This document shows, in pieces, positions 1 to 9,272 of a stretch of 17,238 bases of DNA. Within the stretch, counting starts at the first letter, position 1. The number at the start of each line of letters is the position of its first letter. Location of the stretch: assembly GCA_013813135.1 (NCBI GenBank), contig JACCSF010000022.1:1-17238 (forward strand), given 5' to 3'. Below the pieces are notes generated by a model that worked only from the letters and a program-made list of their open reading frames with translations, had not been told where the DNA came from and searched no databases. The stretch is from Thermoleophilaceae bacterium (lineage in GTDB: Bacteria > Actinomycetota > Thermoleophilia > Solirubrobacterales > Thermoleophilaceae). The position numbers and the translations under genes are program-made.

Positions 1-595
1 TGAGCTGCGGGGCCGAGAGCATCCCCTTGTAGACGATGGTGCGCGCCGAGCAGCTCGGCACGTACAGGTCCTCGCCCGCCTGGAGCTCCACCACCCGGCG
101 CAGGACGTAGAGCCGGCGTTCCAGGGCCTCGCCGTCCTCTCCGGCCAGCGGCGAGACGAACAGCTGGCGGATCACGGGTGCCACCTCGCGCGCCTTGCGC
201 CCGCACTGCTCCTCGTCCACGGGCACGTCGCGCCAACCCAAGGGCTCGAAGCCCTCGGCGCGCGCGGTGTGTTCGATCAGGTTCTGCACCCGCTCGCGGG
301 GCTCGTCCTCGCGCGGGAGGAAGCACATCATCACGCCGTATCCGCCGGGCGGGGGCAGTGTGAAGCCGGCCTCCGCGCGCAGGAAGGCGTCGGGCAGCTG
401 GATCAGGATCCCGGCGCCGTCGCCGGTGGCGGCGTCGGCTCCCTCGGCCCCGCGGTGCTCGAGGTTCACGAGCGCCGCGATCGCCCGTTCTACGGTCTCG
501 CGGGTCACCCTCCCATCGAGGCGGGCAAGGCACGCCACGCCGCAGCCGTCGTGCTCGTTGGCTGGGCGGTAGAGGCCGTGATCGCTTGGTGGCAT
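1..595 (-). CDS. gltB: Glutamate synthase large subunit, N-terminal part (runs off left edge)
   Basis: The large subunit of glutamate synthase turns glutamine plus 2-oxoglutarate into two glutamates in the cytoplasm. Only the first 198 codons are present; the gene continues beyond base 1. The ATG at 595-593 is preceded, 8 bases away, by AAAGGGA (610-604 on the minus strand). The protein begins with a short propeptide followed by HDGCGV, in which Cys18 would be the N-terminal nucleophile of the class II glutaminase domain after processing. LVNLEHRGAEGADAATGDG (about residues 42-60) is the family's glutaminase signature, followed by GAGILIQLP. Known GltB proteins are about 1,500 residues, so most of the gene (central domain, FMN/Fe-S synthase domain, GXGXG domain) lies outside. 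It diverges from clpB across 192 bases. Identification is firm from the motifs; whether the partner gltD follows cannot be seen. Confidence 0.93.
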   Translation of the reverse strand, partial: MPPSDHGLYRPANEHDGCGVACLARLDGRVTRETVERAIAALVNLEHRGAEGADAATGDGAGILIQLPDAFLRAEAGFTLPPPGGYGVMMCFLPREDEPRERVQNLIEHTARAEGFEPLGWRDVPVDEEQCGRKAREVAPVIRQLFVSPLAGEDGEALERRLYVLRRVVELQAGEDLYVPSCSARTIVYKGMLSAPQL

Positions 596-685
596 GAACA
601 GGTTCCCTTTGAGGCAGGGGCTTTGAGCCCGACCGCAGGCGCCCACCGGGACCGGCCGGCCGGCACGGGCGCGCAGAGTCCACAG

Positions 686-714
686 AGGTTACGCAAGAGC
701 GCGCGGTATGTCGG
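686..714 (-). promoter_or_regulatory. Candidate gltB promoter
   Basis: On the minus strand there is CCGACA (714-709), a 17-base spacer and TAACCT (691-686), resembling a housekeeping -35/-10 pair (4 of 6 matches to TTGACA; TANNNT at -10). This would give a leader of about 85 bases. Just before the Shine-Dalgarno, the leader can form a small hairpin, GGGCT-N3-AGCCC (630-618). This is pattern matching only. Confidence 0.35.
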
Positions 715-744
715 GTCGGTGTCCGAACCGGGCCCTCGCGGGGC

Positions 745-753
745 TGCTAGTCT
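745..753 (+). promoter_or_regulatory. Candidate clpB extended -10 element
   Basis: TGC-TAGTCT fits the extended -10 pattern TGnTANNNT. Transcription would start near 760, leaving a leader of about 28 bases before the clpB ATG. No convincing -35 is seen 16-19 bases upstream, as expected for an extended -10 promoter. The HAIR-like repeat at 764-782 would lie just downstream of the start site. Confidence 0.35.
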
Positions 754-763
754 CAGCCAGAAC

Positions 764-782
764 CTTAGTCGAACCCACTTAG
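764..782 (+). promoter_or_regulatory. HAIR-like inverted repeat before clpB (possible HspR operator)
   Basis: CTTAGT, seven bases, then ACTTAG: 5 of 6 positions are symmetric. The arms resemble shortened arms of the actinobacterial HspR box HAIR (CTTGAGT-N7-ACTCAAG) and keep the N7 spacing. It sits between the proposed transcription start and the clpB start codon, a place where a repressor could act. clpB is an HspR target in several actinobacteria. The assignment is inference because the match is degenerate. Confidence 0.35.
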
Positions 783-787
783 ATTTC

Positions 788-3325
<2,538 letters not shown>

Positions 3326-3357
3326 CGCCTCCCGGCGGGCCACCGGCCAGGCGGGAA

Positions 3358-3363
3358 TAGGAT
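3358..3363 (+). promoter_or_regulatory. -10 element (TAGGAT) six bases before ATG 3370
   Basis: TAGGAT-N6-ATG matches the spacing seen at 3895, 7302 and 9585, and implies a leaderless transcript beginning at the ATG at 3370. That ATG is not in frame with the following gene; see the gene entry at 3390. Confidence 0.45.
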
Positions 3364-3389
3364 GGTCGCATGCGGGCCGCGAGATCGCC

Positions 3390-3809
3390 TTGTCCCAGGC
3401 CCGTGGCCGCATGGTGGTCGGGGCCGCGCTGATGCTCGCTCCCGGGTGGGCCGGGCGGCGCTGGATCGGTGAGCAGGCCGGACACCCGGCGGTGAAGGTC
3501 ATCACCCGCGCGCTCGGAGTCCGCGACCTCGCGCTTGGTCTTGGCGCCGTGATCGCGATCGACCGAGGCGCGCCCGCGCGCGGCTGGTTCGAGGCGGCCG
3601 CGCTCTGCGACGGCGTCGACCTGGTCGCGACGCTGGCGGTCGGAGACGCGATACCGGATCGGGCGCGCAAGGCGGTGGGGGCGATCGCCGCTGGCTCGGC
3701 GCTCGCGTGCGCGGCCCTCGCCCGCACCGTCGACGAGCCGCCGCTCCCGGGCGTCCAGGCCGCTGAGGCGGAACTGACCGGCCACCACCAGCCGGCCGCC
3801 GTGTACTAA
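3390..3809 (+). CDS. Small predicted membrane protein (DUF4267-like?), start uncertain
   Basis: About 139 residues from TTG at 3390, or 132 from ATG at 3411. The protein is hydrophobic, with about four likely membrane segments: MVVGAALMLAPGWAG, the stretch VRDLALGLGAVIAI, FEAAALCDGVDLVATLAV and AVGAIAAGSALACAALA. The conserved-looking parts LAPGWAGRRWIG and RALGVRDLALGLGA resemble small membrane proteins annotated as DUF4267 or hypothetical in actinobacteria; I cannot assign a function. Oddity: the promoter-like TAGGAT is placed for a leaderless start at ATG 3370, but that ATG is in another frame and stops at 3430-3432 after 20 codons. One extra base between 3373 and 3389 would join the two frames and give a start reading M-R-A-A-E-I-A-L-S-Q. 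So either a base is missing (error or mutation), or the TTG is the true start. Confidence 0.7.
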   Translation: MSQARGRMVVGAALMLAPGWAGRRWIGEQAGHPAVKVITRALGVRDLALGLGAVIAIDRGAPARGWFEAAALCDGVDLVATLAVGDAIPDRARKAVGAIAAGSALACAALARTVDEPPLPGVQAAEAELTGHHQPAAVY

Positions 3810-3894
3810 CCCGTACGGGGGACGCGACTCGCTCGTTCGGGTACGGCGCCCGGTACCTGCGTCCAGCGGCCACCGTTACAGCCGGGATCCGGCG

Positions 3895-3900
3895 TAGCGT
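3895..3900 (+). promoter_or_regulatory. -10 element (TAGCGT) of leaderless metalloprotease gene
   Basis: TAGCGT is followed by six bases (TGCTTG) and GTG at 3907, so transcription would begin at or next to the start codon. This favours GTG 3907 over the adjacent TTG 3904. The intergenic stretch 3810-3894 also holds a perfect 10-base palindrome, CCCGTACGGG (3810-3819), of unknown meaning. Confidence 0.5.
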
Positions 3901-3906
3901 TGCTTG

Positions 3907-4971
3907 GTGACGCCCGTCTTGAGGACCTTGACCGCCGCAGCCACCGCGCTGCTGCTCGCGTTCCCGGTCAGCGCCGCGGCCCGCGAGCGCGACGTACCGA
4001 GTCCCGGTCCCCTGCCCGCGGGCGCGCAGCTTGGTCAGTTCGACTCCACCGTCCTGCAGAGCGACGCGGGGGCGATGCGAACGGCGCGCGCGGCCGGCCC
4101 CGCGCCGCGCAGGTACGCGACGCCGGACGGCTACAGCGTCGCGGTTGAGGCGTCGTCCGACTACCCCGTGGATCCGGTCGCCGACCAGAAGCTGGTGGAC
4201 TTCCTCGCCTCGCGCGTGCACGGAGCGGAGCTGGGCGACCTGAGCGTGTACGTGGGCACGCCCAAAGAGATATCGCAGCTGTGCGGGGGCGATCCGGAGG
4301 TGGTCGCCTGCTACGCGATCGACCAGGGGCGCATGTACGTCCCGGGCGAGTCCGTGCGCGGCATCCCGGTCGAATACCCGCTCACCCACGAGTACGGCCA
4401 CCACGTGGCGAGCCGGCGCTCGAACAGCCCCTGGGACGCGCTCGACTGGGGCGCCAAGTACTGGTCGAGCGCCATGCGCATCTGCAGCGGGGTGCGCAGC
4501 CACCTGCTCTTCCCCGGCAACCAGGGCGCGCATTACTGGGACGATCCGGGCGAGGGGTTCGCCGACGGCTACGCCCATATGCACTACCCCGAGGCGCCCT
4601 GGTACTACAACCAACTGCTGCGCCCGAACGCCAAGGCGTTCACGGCGATCCAGCGCGACGTGCTGCATCCCTGGACCGGCCCGCGCTCGCGGACCTTCCA
4701 CGGACGGCTCGGACGGCGGAAGCGCATACGCACATTCCACATCCGCCTCACGCTCGACGGCGACGTCCGGTTGGCCCTCGCGGCGCCGCGCGGCGCGGTC
4801 TACGAGGTCGCTGCCGAGACGCGCGGCTTCGCCGCAGGTCAGCGACTGCGCGACAGCGGCGAGTTCGGCGTCGAGTGGTGCCGCCGTCGGCCGGTCGACG
4901 AGATCGAGCTGACGGTGCGCCGCCGCGCGGGCAGCGGGCCGTTCACGCTGCGAGTCAGCTGGCCGGGCTGA
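3907..4971 (+). CDS. Secreted zinc metalloprotease-like protein (HEXXH)
   Basis: The 354-residue product opens with a signal peptide: an Arg near the start, a hydrophobic run TAAATALLLAFPV and a likely cleavage after SAAA (about 25). The catalytic-type motif HEYGHH is at 161-166, giving two zinc His and a catalytic Glu. About 50 residues later, DPGEGFADGYAHMH carries Glu216, a plausible third zinc ligand as in gluzincins. Four cysteines at 126, 135, 193 and 325 could form disulfides outside the cell. From about 265 to the end the sequence looks like a beta-sandwich domain (alternating strands, for example FHIRLTLDGDVRLALAAP and GPFTLRVSW), similar to pre-peptidase C-terminal domains; this is inferred. 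Substrate is unknown. Its 3' end overlaps the convergent gene by 17 bases (4955-4971). The start is chosen from the -10 spacing. Confidence 0.75.
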   Translation: MTPVLRTLTAAATALLLAFPVSAAARERDVPSPGPLPAGAQLGQFDSTVLQSDAGAMRTARAAGPAPRRYATPDGYSVAVEASSDYPVDPVADQKLVDFLASRVHGAELGDLSVYVGTPKEISQLCGGDPEVVACYAIDQGRMYVPGESVRGIPVEYPLTHEYGHHVASRRSNSPWDALDWGAKYWSSAMRICSGVRSHLLFPGNQGAHYWDDPGEGFADGYAHMHYPEAPWYYNQLLRPNAKAFTAIQRDVLHPWTGPRSRTFHGRLGRRKRIRTFHIRLTLDGDVRLALAAPRGAVYEVAAETRGFAAGQRLRDSGEFGVEWCRRRPVDEIELTVRRRAGSGPFTLRVSWPG

Positions 4972-5638
4972 CCGCGGACGCCCTGGCCGTTCCCGCGGTC
5001 TCGTACACGGTCACGATGAACTCGGTCTTGACCTTCCGCGTGGCCTGGTAGCGCCGAAAGGTGTCGAACTGGACGCGGTACTTGCCCGGAGCGGTGCTGC
5101 GGGAGAAGAGCCGCCTGCGCGCCTCGACCTGCTTGCACGAGCCCTTGACGCGGCCGATGCGCATGTTGCGCGCCCGGCCCGGTCGCTGACCGGCCCGGAC
5201 CACGTGCGCGTAGAGCGTCTCGCCGCCGAAGAAACCGCGCGCGCGGATCGTGAGCAGGCGGTTGGGCGGCCCGCCCTCCGGGCGCAGCCCGACGTTGGTT
5301 GCCGTCACGAGCAGGGTCACCTGCGAGGTGAGGTTTGCCGAGTCGGTCGCCACGTAGGTCAGGCGGCGCTGCCCGGAAACGAGGCCGGGCAGGATCAGCT
5401 GGGCGAACAGCCCGCCGCTCGCATCGGCTTCGATCGGGTCGCCGATCGGCATCGCGTCGCGCGTGAACACGACCGGCGCGTTCGGGGTGAAGCCGGCGCC
5501 GGGCAGGCGCACCGGCGACTGCTCGCGGTAGCAGGGCGAGACGGGATCGACCGTCAGGGTCGTCTGGGCGTTCCCGACCGCGGGAACCGCCAGCATGACG
5601 GCCGCGATCGCCGCGCCGGCGGCGGTCGGCTTCTTCAG
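4955..5638 (-). CDS. Secreted Ig-like protein of unknown function, probable CTG start
   Basis: 227 residues if translation begins at CTG (5638-5636), 213 from the ATG at 5596. The CTG start is preferred because AGGAGG lies 7 bases upstream (5651-5646) and because it completes a signal peptide: Lys2-Lys3, then a hydrophobic run through AAIAAVMLAVPAV, with cleavage expected after GNA (Ala24). From ATG 5596 the basic N-region is lost and no Shine-Dalgarno is in place. No ATG, GTG or TTG lies in frame upstream as far as the -10 candidate at 5678. The mature part has two beta-rich segments: SPVRLPGAGFTPNAPVVF (Ig/IPT-like) and a C-terminal half with LLTIRARGFFGGETLYAHV, a GSCKQV cysteine and APGKYRVQFDTFRRY. 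I recall similar proteins as common hypotheticals in Solirubrobacterales; function unknown. It converges on the metalloprotease gene and diverges from the GYD gene. Confidence 0.75.
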   Translation of the reverse strand: MKKPTAAGAAIAAVMLAVPAVGNAQTTLTVDPVSPCYREQSPVRLPGAGFTPNAPVVFTRDAMPIGDPIEADASGGLFAQLILPGLVSGQRRLTYVATDSANLTSQVTLLVTATNVGLRPEGGPPNRLLTIRARGFFGGETLYAHVVRAGQRPGRARNMRIGRVKGSCKQVEARRRLFSRSTAPGKYRVQFDTFRRYQATRKVKTEFIVTVYETAGTARASAVSPAS

Positions 5639-5645
5639 GGCTGCA

Positions 5646-5651
5646 CCTCCT
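5646..5651 (-). promoter_or_regulatory. Shine-Dalgarno AGGAGG that decides a CTG start
   Basis: A perfect AGGAGG on the minus strand lies 7 bases before CTG at 5638, and 49 bases before the first in-frame ATG at 5596. Its spacing only suits the CTG. Confidence 0.75.
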
Positions 5652-5672
5652 GCTCCGTGGTGGGCACCGCCG

Positions 5673-5678
5673 AGGCTA
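5673..5678 (-). promoter_or_regulatory. Candidate -10 (TAGCCT) for the Ig-like protein
   Basis: TAGCCT read leftward, with transcription expected near 5666 and a leader of about 28 bases carrying the AGGAGG. It diverges from the candidate -10 at 5708-5713. Confidence 0.4.
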
Positions 5679-5707
5679 GCGCGGCTCCGCCGATACCGCC
5701 ATGCGGA

Positions 5708-5713
5708 TACATT
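5708..5713 (+). promoter_or_regulatory. Candidate -10 (TACATT) for the GYD-purD unit
   Basis: TACATT fits TANNNT; a start near 5720 gives a leader of about 28 bases holding AAAGGA (5734-5739) before the GTG at 5748. No good -35 is seen. Confidence 0.4.
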
Positions 5714-5747
5714 CCGGGCGACGACCTCGACCCAAAGGACGATAGCC

Positions 5748-6029
5748 GTGCCGACCTACGTGATGCTCAGCACCTTGACCCCGGAGGGTGTCCAGACGAT
5801 CAAGAGCAACCCGGCGCGGATCCGCGAGGTCAACAAGGAGCTCGAGCAGCTGGGAGTGACCGTGAAGGCCCAGTGGGCGGTGCTCGGCCGCTACGACTTC
5901 GTGAACGTGATCGAGGCGCCCGACGAGAAGACCGTCGCCCGGGTCTCGATGGAGCTGGGCTCGCGCGGGACGGCCCGCTACGAGACGCTCAGCGCCATCC
6001 CGATCGACGACTTCATCGCCGCGCTCTAA
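5748..6029 (+). CDS. GYD domain-containing protein
   Basis: A 93-residue protein starting MPTYVMLSTLTPEGVQTIK, with the sequence GRYDFVNVIEAPD at 47-59 and MELGSRGTARYETLSAIP in the second half. This is the pattern of the GYD family (ferredoxin-like dimeric alpha-beta barrel fold), whose biochemical role is not established. The start is GTG at 5748, supported by AAAGGA ending 8 bases upstream; the frame is open further back to 5595, but that part overlaps the divergent gene and lacks homology. Only two bases separate its stop from the purD GTG, so it is almost certainly co-transcribed with purD. A link to purine synthesis is suggested by this position only. Confidence 0.88.
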   Translation: MPTYVMLSTLTPEGVQTIKSNPARIREVNKELEQLGVTVKAQWAVLGRYDFVNVIEAPDEKTVARVSMELGSRGTARYETLSAIPIDDFIAAL

Positions 6030-6031
6030 CC

Positions 6032-7294
6032 GTGGCCCCGCGGGTGCTGGTGGTGGGCGGCGGGGGGCGCGAGCACGCGCTCGTCCGCACGCTGCTGCGC
6101 AGCCCGCAGTCCCCCGAGGTGCTGGCCGCGCCGGGGAACGCCGGCATAGCGGCCGACGGCGTGGAGTGTTTGCCGGACCAGGACCTGGTTTCCCTGGCGG
6201 GTGAGCGAGCTGTCGACCTCGTCGTCGTCGGTCCAGAGGCGCCGCTGGTGGCAGGCCTGGTCGACGGCTTGGCGGCGGCCGGCACCGCCGCCTTCGGGCC
6301 GTCCGGGGCCGCCGCGCGGATAGAGGGGTCGAAGGCGTACGCCAAGGAGCTGATGAAGCGCTGCGGGGTGCCGACCGCGGCTCACGCCGTCTTCCGCGAT
6401 CGCGAGGAGGCCGCGGCGCACCTGGCGTGCGCCTCCTATCCGGCCGTGTTGAAGGCCGACGTGCTGGCCGCCGGCAAGGGAGTGATCATCGCCGCCGACG
6501 AACGCGAGGCGCGCGCCGCACTCGACGTCTTTTTCGGCGAACGCCGCTTCGGCGAGACTCAGGTGGTGCTCGAGGAGTTCCTCGAGGGCGAGGAGCTCTC
6601 GCTGCTCGCCCTCTGCGACGGCGAGCGCGCCGTGCCGCTGGCGCCCGCCCAGGACTACAAGCGCATCTTCGACGGCGACGAGGGGCCCAATACGGGTGGG
6701 ATGGGCAGCTATTCGCCCGTGCCCGGGTTCGATGTCGCGCGCGCCCGGGAGATCGCGGCCGTCGCGCACCAGCCGATCGTGGATGAGCTGCGCGCCCAGG
6801 GTACGCCGTTCCACGGGGTGCTCTACGCGGGTCTGATGATGACCGCGGCGGGGCCCAAGGTGCTCGAGTACAACGCCCGCTTCGGCGACCCGGAGACGCA
6901 GGCGGTACTGCCGCGGCTGCGCTCCGACCTGCTCGAGCTGCTCGAGGCCTCGACCCGCCCGGGCGGGCTCGCGGGGATCGAACCGGAGTGGTCGCCGGAC
7001 TGGGCGGTGACCGTGGTGCTCGCCTCGCGCGGCTACCCCGACAGCTCGTCGAGCGGCGACCGCATCTCCGGCCTCGACGAGGTCGAGGATGTGGAGGTCT
7101 TCCACGCCGCGACGGCGCGGGACGGCGCCGACTTCGTGACCGCCGGCGGGCGGGTGCTGAACGTGACGGCGCTCGGATCCAGCCCCGGCGAGGCGCGCGA
7201 CCGCGCGTACGCCGCAGTCGAGCGGATCGACTTCGACGGCCGGCAGGTGCGCGGCGACATCGCCGCGCGAGCGGTGGACCGGGTGGAGGCATGA
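6032..7294 (+). CDS. purD: Phosphoribosylamine--glycine ligase (GAR synthetase)
   Basis: PurD joins glycine to phosphoribosylamine using ATP, the second step of de novo purine synthesis. The 420-residue product has the family's usual length. Visible motifs: N-terminal GGGGREHAL (9-17), VVGPEAPLVAGLVDGL (65-80), the ATP-grasp part with GSKAYAKELMKRCGVPTA (99-116) and LKADVLAAGKGV (140-151), EEFLEGEELSLLALCDG (181-197), DYKRIFDGDEGPNTGGMG (208-225) and the metal-binding region LEYNARFGDPETQ (278-290). The GTG at 6032 begins M-A-P-R-V-L-V-V-G and follows the GYD stop by two bases with no own Shine-Dalgarno, implying coupled translation. The open frame back to 5204 is not coding. Confidence 0.97.
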   Translation: MAPRVLVVGGGGREHALVRTLLRSPQSPEVLAAPGNAGIAADGVECLPDQDLVSLAGERAVDLVVVGPEAPLVAGLVDGLAAAGTAAFGPSGAAARIEGSKAYAKELMKRCGVPTAAHAVFRDREEAAAHLACASYPAVLKADVLAAGKGVIIAADEREARAALDVFFGERRFGETQVVLEEFLEGEELSLLALCDGERAVPLAPAQDYKRIFDGDEGPNTGGMGSYSPVPGFDVARAREIAAVAHQPIVDELRAQGTPFHGVLYAGLMMTAAGPKVLEYNARFGDPETQAVLPRLRSDLLELLEASTRPGGLAGIEPEWSPDWAVTVVLASRGYPDSSSSGDRISGLDEVEDVEVFHAATARDGADFVTAGGRVLNVTALGSSPGEARDRAYAAVERIDFDGRQVRGDIAARAVDRVEA

Positions 7295-7301
7295 GAGCGG
7301 G

Positions 7302-7307
7302 TAGGGT
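7302..7307 (+). promoter_or_regulatory. -10 element (TAGGGT), leaderless purE start
   Basis: TAGGGT, six bases (CGCCTC), then GTG at 7314: the same geometry as at 3895 and 9585. It lies just after the purD stop and would give purE-purB a transcript separate from purD. No Shine-Dalgarno is available to this GTG, consistent with a leaderless start. Confidence 0.5.
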
Positions 7308-7313
7308 CGCCTC

Positions 7314-7793
7314 GTGAGCGGGACCGAGGAGTTCGCGGGTGTGGCGGAGACCGAGGTCGAGCACCAGTTCGACGAGCTCGACGTGGACGACGGCCCGAGG
7401 GTCGGCATCGTCATGGGCTCCAAGAGCGACATGCCCGTCATGGAGCGGGCCGGCGAGGAGCTCGACGAACGCGGCATCCGCTTCGAGATCCGCGTCATGA
7501 GCGCCCACCGCGACCCCGACACGGTCGCCGACTACGCCCGCAATGCGCGCATGCGCGGCCTACGGGTGATCATCGCCGGGGCGGGGCTGTCCGCCGCGCT
7601 GCCCGGGGTCGTCGCCGCGCACACCGACCTGCCGGTGATCGGCGTGCCGCTGACCTCGAAGACCTCCATCGCGGGCGGCCTCGACGCGCTGCTCTCGATC
7701 GCCCAGATGCCCCCGGGCGTGCCCGTCGGGTCGGTGGGAGTGGACAACGCCAAGAACGCCGCGGTGCTGGCGGCGCGCATCCTCGCCGCGTGA
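7314..7793 (+). CDS. purE: Phosphoribosylaminoimidazole carboxylase, catalytic PurE
   Basis: PurE makes CAIR, either by rearranging N5-CAIR (class I, partner PurK) or by direct CO2 addition to AIR (class II). The 159-residue product has MGSKSDMPVM (34-43), the catalytic-type SAHRDP (63-68, His65), IIAGAGLSAALPGVV (86-100) and GLDALLSIAQMPPGVPV (122-138). An acidic tail of about 27 residues precedes the core; the leaderless GTG at 7314 supports it as real, although a GTG nearer the core (about 7383) is possible. The loop reads GLSAALPG where E. coli-type PurE has GGAAHLPGM, so the subgroup is not the usual one. No purK is in the window. The stop overlaps the purB start by four bases (GTGA). 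Confidence 0.95.
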   Translation: MSGTEEFAGVAETEVEHQFDELDVDDGPRVGIVMGSKSDMPVMERAGEELDERGIRFEIRVMSAHRDPDTVADYARNARMRGLRVIIAGAGLSAALPGVVAAHTDLPVIGVPLTSKTSIAGGLDALLSIAQMPPGVPVGSVGVDNAKNAAVLAARILAA

Positions 7794-9073
7794 TCGAGCG
7801 CTACACCCGCCCCGAGATGGGTGCCGTCTGGTCCGAGCAGCGCAAGCTCGACACCTGGCTGCAGGTTGAGCTGGCGGTTGTGGACGCGCTGGCCGAGCGG
7901 GGCGTCGTGCCCACCGAGGACGCGGCGCAGGTGCGCGAGCGGGCCACGTTCACGCCCGAGGCTGTGCGCGAGCGCGAGCAGGTGACCGACCACGACGTCG
8001 CCGCCTTCGTGGACGTCGTGGCAGGGTCGGTCGGCGACGCCGGCCGCTGGGTGCACCACGGCCTGACCTCCTCGGACGTGCTCGACACCGCGCTAGCCCT
8101 CCAGGTCTCCCAGGCCGGCCTGGTCCTGGCCGGCGGGGCGCGCGAGTACCGCGACGCACTGGTACGGCGCGCCCGCGAGCAGGTCGACACGCTCTGCGTC
8201 GGGCGCACGCACGGCATCCAGGCCGAGCCGACCACGTTCGGGGTGAAGCTGGCCGGCTTCGCCTTCGAGGCCGAGCGCAACCTGCACCGCCTGGAGCGGG
8301 CGGTGGAGGGGGTCTCGGTCGGTGCCCTGTCGGGCGCCGTCGGCACCTACTCGGCCAACGGGCCCGAGATCGAGGTCGCGGTGCTGGGGCGACTCGGGCT
8401 CGGGCGCGAGGACGTCTCGACGCAGGTGGTGCCGCGCGACCGCCACGCCGAGCTGCTGGAGGCGATCGCCCTCGCGGGCGCGGGCCTCGAGCGCTTCGCG
8501 ACGGAGGTCCGCCACCTGCAGCGGACCGAGGTGCGCGAGGTCGAGGAGCCGTTCCGCGTAGGCGCCCAGAAGGGCTCGTCGGCGATGCCGCACAAGCGCA
8601 ACCCGATCCTGTCCGAGCGCATCGTGGGCATCGCGCGCCTGCTGCGCGGGTACGCGCTGACCGGCCTGGAGAACGTCGCTCTCTGGCACGAGCGCGACAT
8701 CTCCCACTCGTCCGCCGAGCGCGTGGCCCTCCCGGACGCGACGATCCTGCTCGACTACGCCCAGCACGTGGCCACGCGGGTGGTCGACGGCATGGTCGTG
8801 CACCCGGACCGGATGCTCGCGAACCTGGAGGCCACCAACGGCGCGCTGTTCTCGCAGCGCGCGCTGCTGGCGCTGGTGGAGAGCGGCACCGCGCGCGACG
8901 AGGCCTACCGGATCGTCCAGGAGAACGCGCAGCGCGCGTGGGACACCGGAACCCACTTCCGGGAGCTGCTGGGCGCCGCGGCGCCGGGCCTCGACCTGGA
9001 CGCCGTCTTCGACCCCCAGGCGTTCGTGCGCCACGCCGCCGCGATCGTCGGGCGGCTCGACCGGCTCGCCTAG
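7790..9073 (+). CDS. purB: Adenylosuccinate lyase
   Basis: PurB removes fumarate from SAICAR to give AICAR, and from adenylosuccinate to give AMP. The 427-residue protein is typical in length. Catalytic landmarks of the fumarase/aspartase superfamily are visible: TDHDV (66-70, His68), HHGLTSSDV (89-97), GRTHGIQAEPTTFG (138-151, general acid His141) and the signature loop GSSAMPHKRNPILSE (262-276). The GTG start lies inside the purE stop (GTGA), so translation is coupled. After its TAG the cluster is interrupted by a decayed gene and a transporter. Confidence 0.97.
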   Translation: MIERYTRPEMGAVWSEQRKLDTWLQVELAVVDALAERGVVPTEDAAQVRERATFTPEAVREREQVTDHDVAAFVDVVAGSVGDAGRWVHHGLTSSDVLDTALALQVSQAGLVLAGGAREYRDALVRRAREQVDTLCVGRTHGIQAEPTTFGVKLAGFAFEAERNLHRLERAVEGVSVGALSGAVGTYSANGPEIEVAVLGRLGLGREDVSTQVVPRDRHAELLEAIALAGAGLERFATEVRHLQRTEVREVEEPFRVGAQKGSSAMPHKRNPILSERIVGIARLLRGYALTGLENVALWHERDISHSSAERVALPDATILLDYAQHVATRVVDGMVVHPDRMLANLEATNGALFSQRALLALVESGTARDEAYRIVQENAQRAWDTGTHFRELLGAAAPGLDLDAVFDPQAFVRHAAAIVGRLDRLA

Positions 9074-9272
9074 TCGTACTCGCGTCCACTGCGGCTCGCC
9101 GGCTCCAGCCGGGCGCCCGCATCCGCGAGCGTCGCGCGCGCCCGAACGCCAAGCACAAGCGCAAGGCCAAGAGCAAGCAGCGCTGCCAGCCGGCGCGCCG
9201 CGGCCGCGCACGCGGGTCCGCCGCAGGGGGTCGCCCGACGCGGTCGACGCCAAGCCCGCCGGCGCAAGGTCA

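Noticed and set aside
269..787. Long in-frame extension upstream of clpB
   Set aside because: It overlaps the gltB coding region on the other strand and shows no Clp homology; ClpB similarity begins at the ATG at 788. The open frame is a result of high GC.
3810..3819. CCCGTACGGG palindrome after the small membrane protein gene
   Set aside because: A single 10-base palindrome in GC-rich DNA with no partner or placement that suggests a function.
5204..6031. Upstream extension of the purD frame
   Set aside because: It runs through the minus-strand Ig-like gene and the GYD gene in another frame; PurD homology starts at the GTG at 6032.
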